Of a stretch of 30,385 nucleotides of DNA, positions 1 through 7,873 are shown one piece after another (the stretch's first letter is position 1; each line of letters begins with the position of its first letter). Below the pieces are notes generated by a model that did no database searches, was not told where the DNA came from, and worked only from the letters and a program-made list of their open reading frames with translations. The position numbers and the translations under genes were made by a program. The stretch comes from an uncultured Collinsella sp. (GTDB taxonomy: Bacteria; Actinomycetota; Coriobacteriia; Coriobacteriales; Coriobacteriaceae): contig CALJMO010000004.1 of the NCBI GenBank assembly GCA_937982065.1, positions 1 through 30,385 on the forward strand. The letters are read 5' to 3'.

Positions 1-55
1 CGAGGTAGCCCTCCTGGTCGAAGTGCATGATCTCGATCTTCTCGGTCTCCTTCAT
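1..55 (-). CDS. N-terminus of an unidentified protein (cut by window edge)
   Basis: Only the first 18 codons are in the window. The ATG is at 53-55 on the minus strand, preceded by a GGAG-type ribosome binding site at about 60-66. The peptide begins MKETEKIEIMHFDQEGYL. The pattern of a short acidic start followed by FDxExYL recalls the beginning of SIS-domain sugar-phosphate isomerases or deglycases of the FrlB kind, and the two GntR/UTRA regulators next door would fit such a gene, but 18 residues are too few to name it. The upstream region to 289 holds its likely control sites. Confidence 0.6.
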   Translation of the reverse strand, partial: MKETEKIEIMHFDQEGYL

Positions 56-134
56 TCTCGCTCCTTTCACGAGCAGTTTGAATTGTCGCACGGACTGGAC
101 GGGCTTGCCGTCCCGTCGCACCACTTAACCTTAT

Positions 135-147
135 GGTCACCTTGACC
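135..147. promoter_or_regulatory. Inverted repeat GGTCA-N3-TGACC, possible operator
   Basis: GGTCA and TGACC are perfect inverted 5-bp arms around CCT, about 80 bases upstream of the leftward gene that starts at 55. The position is right for a regulator site in its promoter region. The arms are short, so chance cannot be excluded. Confidence 0.35.
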
Positions 148-171
148 CCAGGCTCAACAATTCAAAGGTTC

Positions 172-213
172 TTAATACCAGTGAACGATAACAGGTTAGC
201 CGTTTTTAATACC
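172..213. promoter_or_regulatory. Direct repeat TTAATACC x2, possible GntR/UTRA operators
   Basis: TTAATACC occurs at 172-179 and again at 206-213, 34 bp apart (about three helical turns), in the 277-base gap between the regulators' 3' end and the leftward gene at 1-55. GntR/HutC regulators often bind half-sites containing GGTAT/ATACC. The link to the neighbouring GntR proteins is inferred. The rest of the gap (56-289) shows nothing else recognisable. Confidence 0.35.
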
Positions 214-289
214 GATTTTTCGATTTCATTCTCCCCTCTCGGTAGACGGTCAGTTTTTGCCGCTCATCGGTCACGCGACGTATGTCCGT

Positions 290-326
290 AAAAAAACGAG
301 CGCCCCCGCCGTGCGCAAGGACGCTC
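290..326 (-). terminator. Intrinsic terminator of the GntR gene pair
   Basis: On the minus strand GAGCGTCC (326-319) pairs with GGGCGCTC (305-298), with one G-U pair, and is followed by seven T (296-290). It lies just after the stop codon of the GntR gene ending at 333. Confidence 0.8.
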
Positions 327-332
327 TAGGTG

Positions 333-1046
333 CTAGTAGTTGTAGGTATATCCGCCGGCATCGCCGCGGGTAAAAGACTTGGCATACTCGATAACCTGCC
401 CACTCGAGTCGTATGTCAGGCATTCCAGCACAAGCGCTAGATCGCCCGGCTCAAGGTCGAGCAAGCTCGCATCGCGTGCACCCAGCGCCTCGATATCGAG
501 CTTCTCAATAGATTTATCTGGCTTTCTGCCCAACATATCGTAGGTCTCGAACAGACTGAAGACCGAAATGTCCACGCCTTCGATGCCTGGGAACAGCAGG
601 CACGGGATCAGCGTCATCTCGATCGACACGGGCTCACCGTCGATGCAGTTAAGACGGCGCACCGAGTAAAGCAGATCGTCCTCGGCGATACCAAACAAGT
701 CGGCATAATACGGGCCGGCATAGCGTTTGGAGCGCGCCAGGATACGCACCGACGGCGTCGAACCCGATGCCAAAACCGACTGACGGAAGCCGCCCTTGCG
801 AACATGCTCATCAAACCACTTGTGCCCCACAAAGGCGCCCTTGCCCTGTACGCGACGAATCTGGCCACTTTTGACCAACTCGTCCATGGCGCTACGGATC
901 GTCAGGCGCGTCGTGCCAAACTCCTCTGCCAGCTCATTTTCGGATGGAATCATCGAGCCCGTCGGATAGTCGCCACGCTCGATTCGCTCCGCAATGCAGC
1001 GGCGAATTTGCTTGTATACCGGCATGTCTTCTACTGACTCAGCCAT
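333..1046 (-). CDS. GntR family regulator with UTRA domain (HutC type)
   Basis: A 237-residue cytoplasmic transcription regulator. The winged helix-turn-helix spans about residues 8-75 and has the GntR signature (PVYKQIRRCIAERI, then PSENELAEEFGTTRLTIRSAM and a QGKGAFV wing). The UTRA effector domain follows at about 95-230; in this family it senses a small sugar phosphate or amino-acid derivative. The length is normal for HutC-type regulators. Its start overlaps the end of the upstream GntR gene by 16 nt, so the two are probably translated together from one transcript; a GGTGG sequence lies about 8 nt before the ATG. The effector cannot be read from sequence. The target may be the gene running off the left edge, where repeated TTAATACC sites lie. 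Confidence 0.93.
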   Translation of the reverse strand: MAESVEDMPVYKQIRRCIAERIERGDYPTGSMIPSENELAEEFGTTRLTIRSAMDELVKSGQIRRVQGKGAFVGHKWFDEHVRKGGFRQSVLASGSTPSVRILARSKRYAGPYYADLFGIAEDDLLYSVRRLNCIDGEPVSIEMTLIPCLLFPGIEGVDISVFSLFETYDMLGRKPDKSIEKLDIEALGARDASLLDLEPGDLALVLECLTYDSSGQVIEYAKSFTRGDAGGYTYNY

Positions 1047-1798
1047 TCGACACCCACCTTCGTCGCAACGCCGTCTGCCTCGCCGTTATCGGCAAATCGA
1101 TACTTGGTCGGCAGAATCACGGACTTGCAATACTCGACAAAGCCATTGTTCTCGTCGCACTCGTGCGAAGTCTTATAAAACACCGGCGTGCCCTCCTGGG
1201 CATCCAGCAACTTAGCCTCGTCGGCATTCAGGCGACTGATGGAAATATGCTCCTTGCCGTGCGTCACATGGACATTCCCCTCTTTAAGCAAAACGTCGTA
1301 GAGGCTCTCCTGCTCAAAATCGTGATCGGGAAGCGAGGGACACAAAGACAGATTGACGTAAGCCGTCTCGATTGACGCCGGGGAACCATTGACCACGCGC
1401 ACGCGCCTAATGCAGAAGAGCGGCATGCCCAGATCGATCTGGGCTTTTTGGACCAAATCGATATCGGCGTACGCGACCTTGGACCATATCAGGCGTGCGG
1501 TCGACTTTGAGCCAACCCTCTCCACCGCCTGCGTATAGTTCCACGTTTCCTGAAAGATGTTCAGCGGTTTGGGCGGGCACACATAGGTGCCCGAACCACG
1601 GCGGCTTTCCAAAGTTCCGCACGAAATAAGGCGCGTGATCGCGGCGCGCAACGCCGTGCGCGACACACCCAGCGCTTCACAGAGCACACGCTCGGCGGGC
1701 AGCCGGTCGCCACCCTGCAGGTCATAATGTTTGATATACCAACGAATGCCCTCAAAGGCGCGATCTTTGGGCGGAATCGCATATGGTTCACTCGACAT
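1031..1798 (-). CDS. GntR family regulator with UTRA domain (second of a pair)
   Basis: A 255-residue regulator with a GntR winged helix (about residues 10-75; RLPAERVLCEALGVSRTALR and a RRGSGTYV wing) and a UTRA-like effector domain (about 95-235). It is only distantly like the neighbouring GntR protein, so this is not a recent duplication. The ATG at 1798 is chosen because a GAGGAG site at 1812-1807 sits 8 nt away; the in-frame TTG two codons upstream would lie only 2 nt from that site. The last codons overlap the start of the next GntR gene by 16 nt. Two adjacent regulators with different effector domains could integrate two signals at one promoter or form a heteromeric pair; neither is shown. 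Confidence 0.92.
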   Translation of the reverse strand: MSSEPYAIPPKDRAFEGIRWYIKHYDLQGGDRLPAERVLCEALGVSRTALRAAITRLISCGTLESRRGSGTYVCPPKPLNIFQETWNYTQAVERVGSKSTARLIWSKVAYADIDLVQKAQIDLGMPLFCIRRVRVVNGSPASIETAYVNLSLCPSLPDHDFEQESLYDVLLKEGNVHVTHGKEHISISRLNADEAKLLDAQEGTPVFYKTSHECDENNGFVEYCKSVILPTKYRFADNGEADGVATKVGVEWLSQ

Positions 1799-1836
1799 GG
1801 GCAAGGCTCCTCAACCGCTTGCTGCTGCGGGCATCA

Positions 1837-2325
1837 TTACTCCGGACGCCCCATGGCGTCGAAGGCTTCTTTTATCCGCTCTGCAACGTTCCGATACGAC
1901 CGATATAGGCCGGAGTCTCGCTTGACTTCGCCCGCGGTCACCGGAATCTCAAGCTTCGAAATCTCATCCTCGCCGGTTTGCACGGCAACGATGACACCCA
2001 TACCAAGGCACATATTACGCTTGGCAGCGTTGTTTTTGGTGGCCTGAGCTGGATTAATCAAAATCTGCTGAGCTAGTTCGCGATTACTAAGCTCCGGCAC
2101 ATCCTCGGGATTTCCGGTCTCGACAATCTCGCACTGCAGCACGTCCGCATAGTCAAAAATCTTCGGCTCGCCGCCGCGCTGATGCACGGCCCACTTGCGG
2201 CGCGTGGCATCCTGGTAAATGGCCGGCAAAAACGTAAACCGCGGCGGGTCCAAAATCGTATCCGTGATGGTAAACACATCGGGATCAAAGGCATCCTGCG
2301 GGTTTTTCTTCTTGAACAGCCCCAT
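1837..2325 (-). CDS. Conserved hypothetical protein, small soluble
   Basis: A 162-residue protein starting MGLFKKKNPQ. The ATG at 2325 is preferred because GGGAGG lies five bases upstream; a longer start 11 codons earlier has no such site. I see no signal peptide, membrane segment or catalytic motif. A basic N-terminus is followed by a segment (FLPAIYQDATRRKWAVHQ...IFDYADVLQCEIVE) that looks like the beta-rich PH-like half of small bacterial proteins with an 'IFDY-D-I--CE' pattern, and then an alpha-helical tail (GLYRSYRNVAERIKEAFDAM). The function is unknown. It lies 38 nt upstream of the two GntR genes on the same strand and could share their transcript. Confidence 0.8.
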   Translation of the reverse strand: MGLFKKKNPQDAFDPDVFTITDTILDPPRFTFLPAIYQDATRRKWAVHQRGGEPKIFDYADVLQCEIVETGNPEDVPELSNRELAQQILINPAQATKNNAAKRNMCLGMGVIVAVQTGEDEISKLEIPVTAGEVKRDSGLYRSYRNVAERIKEAFDAMGRPE

Positions 2326-2448
2326 ATCAGCCTCCCGTACTAGCATTAAACAACTCAAGCCGAATATAGCACCAATTTCAAGCCGTCACTTTACCGCATC
2401 GGTGCGCGGCGCCTATGGCTCGCCCAGCGGAAGAACATACGGACGAGG

Positions 2449-2517
2449 GCCGGGGTGGGGTGCTTGGTTTTGGAAGTGGGCTTCGCGAACTTCCAAAACC
2501 AAGCACCCCACCCCGGC
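2449..2517. repeat. Long perfect hairpin, family A copy 1 (29-bp stem, 11-nt loop)
   Basis: Arms 2449-2477 and 2489-2517 are perfectly complementary over 29 bp around the loop GGGCTTCGCGA (2478-2488). The apical core AAGTGGGCTTCGCGAACTT is identical, on the other strand, to that of the hairpin at 2626-2710, while the outer arms differ with matching changes on both sides. The hairpin lies between xfp and the upstream region of the hypothetical gene. There is no T-run on either side, so it is not an ordinary terminator. Bases 2518-2625 between the hairpins contain nothing recognisable. Confidence 0.9.
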
Positions 2518-2625
2518 AATGTAGTCTTGGCTGACCATAGTTAGATGCACAGTTTCCAAGGCAGCGTAAGCAAAATCCCCATTACATAAAAAAGAATCAG
2601 CCCCCGCATATCGAAACGGTCGAGA

Positions 2626-2710
2626 GGGCCGCCTCCGGGCGGGTTGCCTTGGTCTGAGAAGTTCGCGAAGCCCACTTCTCAGACCAAGGCAACCCGCCCG
2701 GAGGCGGCCC
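2626..2710. repeat. Long perfect hairpin, family A copy 2 (37-bp stem, 11-nt loop)
   Basis: Arms 2626-2662 and 2674-2710 pair perfectly over 37 bp around the loop TCGCGAAGCCC, the reverse complement of the loop in the 2449-2517 hairpin. A further 6-bp pairing (ACGGTC 2616-2621 with GACCGT 2719-2724) extends it beyond an internal loop. It begins 27 nt after the xfp stop codon, so it may protect or end the xfp transcript. No T-run follows. Confidence 0.9.
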
Positions 2711-2737
2711 CAGCGCGAGACCGTCCCGGATGCCTAC

Positions 2738-5266
2738 CTACTCGTTGTCGCCTGCGGTCATCTGCGTTGCGGAGAGCGCGCCGTCGGCAGCAGTTGCGGC
2801 TGCGGCGTCGGGCCAGATCCAGTCGGTGAAGGCCGGGTGATCGTAGCCCTCATCGCACGCGAACTCAAAGGCCTCGGTGCGGAATGCCTCCCACTCGTCA
2901 ATCTGCTCGGCAAACTTATCGGCGTCAACCATGCGCAGCACGTCGGCGGCCAGTGCCCAACGGTCCATGTTGTTCAGGCGCAGCATGTCGAACGGCGTTG
3001 TCGTGGAACCTTTCTCCTCGTAGCCGTGGACGCGGAAGGCGTCGTGGCCGGGGCGGTTCCAAATCAGACGGCGAATCGTGCCAGCATAGGCGTGGAATGC
3101 AAAGAGCACGGGTTTATCGCCGTAGCCGAACAGCTCAGTCCAGCGCTCATCGCTGATGGCTTGGTCGTTCTCGCAGACGTTCTGGATCTTGAGCAGATCG
3201 ACCACGTTGACGAACCGCACCTTAATGCCCAGCTCACGCAGCATGTCGGTTGCAGCCAGAGCCTCGAGCGTCGACACGTCGCCGCACGTGGCAACCACGA
3301 CGTCAGCCTCGGTGAGCGAGTCGGCGGTCGATGCCCACTCCCAAGTCGCAACGCCCTCGGCGAGCTCGGCGCGGGCCTCGTCGACCGTCTGGAAAGTGGG
3401 GGCGGGCTGCTTGCCGCAGAAGATAGCGTTGACACAGTCGGTGGACTGGTAAACACGCTCGGCCACAGCAAGCGCCATGTTGGCGTCAGCCGGATAGTAA
3501 GCATTCACGATATGCGTGTCGTTGGCCTTGTTGAGCAGCAGGTCGATAAAGCCGGGATCCTGGTGAGAGAAACCGTTGTGGTCCTGGCGCCAGACATGGC
3601 TCGACAGCAAAATGTTGAGGCCGCTGATGGGGGCACGCCACGGAATCTCGCGCTTGGTGGCCTCGAGCCACTTGCAGTGCTGGTTGACCATGGAATCGAC
3701 CACGTGGACAAAGCTCTCGTAGGAGCTCCACACGCCGGAGCGGCCGGTGAGCACGTAGGCCTCGAGGAAGCCCTCGCACTGGTGCTCGGACAGCTGCTCG
3801 ACAACCTTACCGGAACCTGCCAGCAGCTCGTCGTTGGCCTCGTCCTCGTAGAAGCCGGCGTCCCACTGCTTCTTAGTCACCTTGTAGGCATCCTGCAGGC
3901 GGTTGGAAGCGGTCTCGTCGGGACCAAAGATGCGGAAGTCGTCCATGTTATTTGCCAGGACGTCGGCGGTGTACTCACCAAAGACGCGGGCGGCCTCGGT
4001 GGAGCCCCAGCCATGACCATTAGTTGCGACGGGGACCTCGTGGGCATGAATATCGGGCAGCTCGAGCTCGCGGCGCACCTTGCCGCCGTTCGCGTTGGGG
4101 TTGGCGCCGATGCGCAGCTCGCCGGTCGGCATAAAGGCCGTCACCTCGGGGCGCACCTGACCCTCGGGCGTAAAGAGCTCCTCGGGCTTGTAGGAGCGCA
4201 GCCACTCGCGCAGCACGCGGAAGTGCTCGTGGGTGTCTTTGGCGCTCGCAAGCGGCACCTGATGGGCGCGCCAGGAGTCCTCGGTCTTCTTGCCGTCAAT
4301 CTGCTTGGGGCAGGTCCAACCTTTGGGCGTACGGAACACGATCATGGGATAGGCCGGGCGGACCACGGTCTCGCCCGCGGCAGCTTGGGCCTGTGCGGCG
4401 GCCTTGATGTCGCAGATCTCGTCAAAGACCTGCTCGAACAGGGCGGCGAAACGCTCGTGAATGCTCGCATGGCTCTCGTCGTCAAAGCCGGCGACAAAGA
4501 AATGCGGTTTATAGCCCATGCCCTCAAAGAACTTGGTGAGCTCTTCGTCGGACACGCGGGCGAGGATGGTGGGGTTGGCGATCTTGTAGCCGTTGAGGTG
4601 CAGGATCGGCAGAACGATACCGTCGGTTGCCGGATTCACGAGCTTGTTGGACTGCCAAGAGGTCGCGAGCGGACCGGTCTCGGACTCGCCGTCGCCCACC
4701 ACGGCCACGGCCAGCAGGCTCGGGTTGTCCATGACGGCGCCGTAGGCGTGGCTGAGCGTGTAGCCGAGCTCGCCGCCCTCGTGGATGGAACCGGGCGTCT
4801 CGGGCGCAAAGTGACTCGGGATGCCGCCGGGATAGGAGAACTGGCGGAAGAACTTCTGTAGGCCGGCCTCGTCATTGGTGATGTCGGGGCGAATCTCGCG
4901 GTAAGTACCGTCGAGCAGCGACTGAGCAGTACCGGCGGGGCCACCGTGACCAGGGCCCATCAAGAAGATAGCATTCTGGTTGTGATCGGCGATGAGGCGG
5001 TTGACATGACCGAACAGGAAGTTGATGCCGGGCGTGGTGCCCCAGTGACCGACCAGGCGGTGCTTAACGTCCGGGCGACCAAAGTCGCGCACCTCACCGG
5101 TTTTCTCATCGACAAAGTCGGTGCGCATCAGCGGGTTGGAGCGAAGGTAGATCTGGCCGACGGACAGGTAGTTCGATGCGCGCCAATACAGATCGACACC
5201 CTCGAGCTCGGAAGCCGGCACCTCGTGTCTCAGCTTTTGCCATGGCGTTCCCAGAGTTTTAGCCAT
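2738..5266 (-). CDS. xfp: Xylulose-5-phosphate/fructose-6-phosphate phosphoketolase
   Basis: An 842-residue thiamine-diphosphate enzyme that cleaves xylulose-5-P (and usually fructose-6-P) with phosphate to acetyl-phosphate plus glyceraldehyde-3-P (or erythrose-4-P). This is the key step of the bifid/phosphoketolase pathway. Seen directly: GHWGTTPG (73-80) and GHGGP (106-110) with the active-site histidines of the family, the ThDP/Mg motif GDGESETG (191-198) continuing to HLNGYKI (223-229), and a typical C-terminus RVHGYEEKGSTTTPFDM. The length is normal (about 790-850). The ATG at 5266 has AAGGGA 8 nt upstream. It is transcribed alone, downstream of a LacI-type gene on the same strand; two LacI-like palindromes lie 67-106 nt before the start. 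A long hairpin follows the stop codon. Confidence 0.97.
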   Translation of the reverse strand: MAKTLGTPWQKLRHEVPASELEGVDLYWRASNYLSVGQIYLRSNPLMRTDFVDEKTGEVRDFGRPDVKHRLVGHWGTTPGINFLFGHVNRLIADHNQNAIFLMGPGHGGPAGTAQSLLDGTYREIRPDITNDEAGLQKFFRQFSYPGGIPSHFAPETPGSIHEGGELGYTLSHAYGAVMDNPSLLAVAVVGDGESETGPLATSWQSNKLVNPATDGIVLPILHLNGYKIANPTILARVSDEELTKFFEGMGYKPHFFVAGFDDESHASIHERFAALFEQVFDEICDIKAAAQAQAAAGETVVRPAYPMIVFRTPKGWTCPKQIDGKKTEDSWRAHQVPLASAKDTHEHFRVLREWLRSYKPEELFTPEGQVRPEVTAFMPTGELRIGANPNANGGKVRRELELPDIHAHEVPVATNGHGWGSTEAARVFGEYTADVLANNMDDFRIFGPDETASNRLQDAYKVTKKQWDAGFYEDEANDELLAGSGKVVEQLSEHQCEGFLEAYVLTGRSGVWSSYESFVHVVDSMVNQHCKWLEATKREIPWRAPISGLNILLSSHVWRQDHNGFSHQDPGFIDLLLNKANDTHIVNAYYPADANMALAVAERVYQSTDCVNAIFCGKQPAPTFQTVDEARAELAEGVATWEWASTADSLTEADVVVATCGDVSTLEALAATDMLRELGIKVRFVNVVDLLKIQNVCENDQAISDERWTELFGYGDKPVLFAFHAYAGTIRRLIWNRPGHDAFRVHGYEEKGSTTTPFDMLRLNNMDRWALAADVLRMVDADKFAEQIDEWEAFRTEAFEFACDEGYDHPAFTDWIWPDAAAATAADGALSATQMTAGDNE

Positions 5267-5332
5267 TGTTTATGTCCCTTCGCTGCATGGTCACCCTCCG
5301 ATATGGCGACCTTTCGTTGGGACAAGTATATT

Positions 5333-5372
5333 TGCTAAAACGTTTTATCAGTATGAAAAAACGTTTTATCAT
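5333..5372. promoter_or_regulatory. Tandem LacI-type operators in the xfp promoter
   Basis: Two copies of a palindrome with consensus TGATAAAACGTTTTATCA are centred at about 5341.5 and 5362.5, 21 bp (two helical turns) apart. The first (5333-5350) has the perfect core TAAAACGTTTTA, the second (5353-5372) the core AAAACGTTTT with further matching flanks. A central CG and A/T-rich half-sites are typical of LacI-family operators. The LacI-type gene ending at 5470 is the obvious candidate to bind here. Confidence 0.75.
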
Positions 5373-5469
5373 TCCGGTTCGCCATTAACCTGACAAAACC
5401 AGACATTGGCCTGCGACATTATTTGCCACAAGTTCTTCATATTCCTGATATGCAAATCGACAAACGCGT

Positions 5470-6498
5470 TTAGTTGTGTTTTGTAACCTTGAGCACGCTG
5501 TCCTTCACGATGAGCACAGGCTCCAGGACGACTTCATCGGCACGCTTGCCGCCCTTACCGGCCAAGCGTTTTGCCATACAGCTAAAGGCATGCTCGGCCA
5601 GCACGCTCGGATCTTGCTCGATCGCGGTCAGTGCCGGCTCAAACAGCACATCAGCAGCCGAGTTGTCGTAGCTCACCACCGAGATATCGCCCGGAATGCT
5701 CTTCCCCATCTCATGTAGGCGCTTGAGCAGGCCGAGAGCAATGTTGTCCGAGCTTGCGAACACGGCGGTGGCATCGGTCGCGAGCACCGCCTCCGAGGCC
5801 TCGTAGGCACTCGGGATGTAATACTCGCTCTCAAACTCAAGAAGTGCATCAATGGGCAGCCCCGCCTCACGAAGCGCGCGCTCATAGCCGGCAAGTCGCT
5901 TGCGACCCGTATTGGAACGGCGCGCGTTAACCAGGCAGGCAATACGACAGTGACCCTGCTCAATCAAATAGCGGGTAGCCATGTAGCCGCCCATCTCGTG
6001 GTCGAACATCACCTTGTCGCACTCGAGTCCCTCAATGGCACGGTCAACCATTACCGCCGGGATGGGCAGATGGCTGACTTCTTCGCGCAAAGCGCGGTCG
6101 TCCGAGAATTCGTCGCCCACGACCAAAAACACGCCATCAACGCCGCGCGTCACCAGCTGGCGCAGGAGCTCTAGATCGTCCTCGGCGCTTCCACCCGAGC
6201 TGGTAATGAAGAGTGCATAGCCATCCTCGCGGCAGCGCTTTTCCAGGCTACCGGCGAGCGAGGCAAAAAAGCGGCTCTCGATGTTAGGGACGATAAGGCC
6301 CAGCGTGCGCGACTCGCGCATGACCAAACTACGCGCAATCTGGTTAGGAACATAGTGGTTGCGCGCCGCGACCTCCTTGATGAGTTTGCGGTTTTCTTCC
6401 GAGATGCGACAGGGCCGATTATTGAGCACAAGCGAGACCGACGAGGGGGAAAGCCCCACCTCCTGGGCGATCTGCTTGAGGGTGACTTTGTTGGCCAT
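5470..6498 (-). CDS. LacI family transcription regulator
   Basis: A 342-residue regulator with the usual LacI layout: a helix-turn-helix at residues 5-24 (TLKQIAQEVGLSPSSVSLVL) and hinge helix to about 60, then a periplasmic-binding-protein-like effector domain (TLGLIVPNIESRFFASL ... FASSDNIALGLLKRL ... DISVVSYDNS). The full length suggests it is active. The ATG at 6498 follows an AAGGAG site 4-5 nt away. It lies upstream of xfp in the same direction with a 203-base gap that contains two LacI-type palindromes, so it probably controls xfp in response to a sugar or sugar phosphate. No matching palindrome is seen before its own start, so autoregulation is not supported. Confidence 0.95.
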   Translation of the reverse strand: MANKVTLKQIAQEVGLSPSSVSLVLNNRPCRISEENRKLIKEVAARNHYVPNQIARSLVMRESRTLGLIVPNIESRFFASLAGSLEKRCREDGYALFITSSGGSAEDDLELLRQLVTRGVDGVFLVVGDEFSDDRALREEVSHLPIPAVMVDRAIEGLECDKVMFDHEMGGYMATRYLIEQGHCRIACLVNARRSNTGRKRLAGYERALREAGLPIDALLEFESEYYIPSAYEASEAVLATDATAVFASSDNIALGLLKRLHEMGKSIPGDISVVSYDNSAADVLFEPALTAIEQDPSVLAEHAFSCMAKRLAGKGGKRADEVVLEPVLIVKDSVLKVTKHN

Positions 6499-6681
6499 CT
6501 CGCTCCTTCCGGGTTTACGCGCAATCTCTTGAAAGTATAGCGACTACCCCTCTACCTCGGTGATAAACACTTTACCAATCCGGTAGACGGCTGTTTTATC
6601 GCCGTCAGCGCACCAAATCCGTCCGGGTGGGGTATATTGCAATCGATTGATGACGACGACCACCAAAAGGCGGATATTCAT

Positions 6682-7644
6682 ATGCACGAGAACGACTTTT
6701 TTAACGAGGACCTGCTGTGCGCGCTCGCTGGCGTTGCCGGCGAGGACAACGTGTTGATGAGCGAGCCCATGCGCGAGCACACCACGTTTAAGATCGGCGG
6801 CCCGGCCGACGTCTTTGTCACGCCCGATACCGAGCAGGGCCTCGTCGCCACGCTCGATACCTGCTATCGCTGCGACCTGCCGCTTACCATCGTGGGCAAC
6901 GGCTCCGACCTGCTTGTCGGCGACAAGGGCATCCGCGGCGTCGTCGTGGCGCTGGGCGAAGGCCTCTCCGACATTACGGTCGACGGCACGCACGTCACGG
7001 CGGCAGCCGGCGCCTTGCTTTCCGATGTCGCCGCGGCGGCAGCCGAGGCCGGCCTCACCGGCATGGAGCCCATCTCGGGCATCCCCGGATCGGTCGGCGG
7101 CGCCTGCTACATGAACGCCGGTGCCTACGGTGCCTGCATGGCCGATGTGCTAGAGTCCGTGCGCGTCTACAAACCCGCTCGCCAGCTCGACGACGGCACC
7201 CGCGGCAGCGGCAACATCATCGAATTCGATGCCGACGAACTCAACCTGGGCTATCGCAAGAGCCGCATCGCCGACGACGGCTTTATCGTGCTTTCGGCCA
7301 CTTTCAATCTCGCCCCGAGCAACGCCGCGATGATCAAGGCCGACATGGACGACTACCGCCAGCGCCGCGAGGACAAGCAGCCGCTCGACATGCCGAGTGC
7401 CGGCTCCACCTTCAAGCGCCCCGAGGGCCACTTTGCCGGCAAGCTCATCATGGATGCCGGACTGCGCGGACACGCCGTTGGCGGCGCGCAGGTAAGCGAA
7501 AAGCACTGCGGCTTCATCGTCAACGCCGACCACGCCACCGCCGCCGACGTCGACGAACTCATCCGCGACATCCAAGCCAAAGTCAAAGAGCAGTTCGACG
7601 TAGACCTAGAACCCGAAGTCCACCGAGTAGGCGAATTTTTATAA
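6682..7644 (+). CDS. murB: UDP-N-acetylenolpyruvoylglucosamine reductase MurB
   Basis: A 320-residue cytoplasmic FAD enzyme that reduces UDP-GlcNAc-enolpyruvate to UDP-MurNAc with NADPH, the second committed step of peptidoglycan synthesis. Seen: FAD-binding segments HTTFKIGGPADVF (33-45) and VGNGSDLLV (71-79), PISGIPGSVGGACYMNAGAYG (130-150), the YRKSR motif (191-195), SAGSTFKRP with the probable catalytic Ser242, and the C-terminal LEPEVHRVG with the conserved glutamate. The ATG at 6682 is chosen because AAAAGGCGGA lies about 8 nt before it; the in-frame TTG at 6637 overlaps a TATATT sequence (6633-6638) that looks like the -10 box. It is divergent from the LacI-type gene and followed by a strong terminator. 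Confidence 0.97.
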   Translation: MHENDFFNEDLLCALAGVAGEDNVLMSEPMREHTTFKIGGPADVFVTPDTEQGLVATLDTCYRCDLPLTIVGNGSDLLVGDKGIRGVVVALGEGLSDITVDGTHVTAAAGALLSDVAAAAAEAGLTGMEPISGIPGSVGGACYMNAGAYGACMADVLESVRVYKPARQLDDGTRGSGNIIEFDADELNLGYRKSRIADDGFIVLSATFNLAPSNAAMIKADMDDYRQRREDKQPLDMPSAGSTFKRPEGHFAGKLIMDAGLRGHAVGGAQVSEKHCGFIVNADHATAADVDELIRDIQAKVKEQFDVDLEPEVHRVGEFL

Positions 7645-7677
7645 AAAGAAGGCCCCGAAAGGGGCCTTCACTTTCTT
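7645..7677 (+). terminator. Intrinsic terminator of murB
   Basis: AAGGCCCC (7649-7656), a GAAA tetraloop and GGGGCCTT (7661-7668) form a perfect 8-bp stem followed by CACTTTCTTT. The A-rich 5' flank could let it act in both directions. Confidence 0.9.
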
Positions 7678-7754
7678 TAATTCAGACAACCAGTCCGGTG
7701 TGCCGCGCCCCGAACCCAAGAGGGCCGCGTGCCCGCGCGCAATATATTTGATTG

Positions 7755-7823
7755 ATCGCGAGTTCCGCACGCAAAGAAGGCCACTTAATGTGGCCTTCGT
7801 CTTGCGCAGGACTGTAGAGCAGG
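7755..7823 (+). repeat. 69-nt structured repeat, family B copy 1
   Basis: This 69-base element matches 25580-25648 over its whole length and 30334-30385 (minus strand) over 52 bases. It begins ATCGCGAGTTCCGCACG and ends GCAGGACTGTAGAGCAGG, with an internal hairpin GAAGGCCAC-TTAAT-GTGGCCTTC (7776-7798). The TTAAT loop is constant in all copies while stem bases change in pairs. Unlike the copy at 25580, it is not flanked by a clear inverted repeat. It sits between the convergent ends of murB and the CHAP-domain gene. Confidence 0.85.
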
Positions 7824-7873
7824 CAACCTTATGCCTCGCCCCCAGTCCCGGACCAACTTGCTTCAAACCGCAG

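Noticed and set aside
2449..2710. The paired hairpins as the two ends of an insertion sequence
   Set aside because: The 108 bases between them hold no gene or recognisable transposase fragment, and each hairpin is complete by itself.
2837..4861. Long open frame antisense to phosphoketolase (674 codons)
   Set aside because: It is a mirror of the GC-rich xfp codons, without a ribosome binding site or recognisable domains; xfp matches its family along its whole length.
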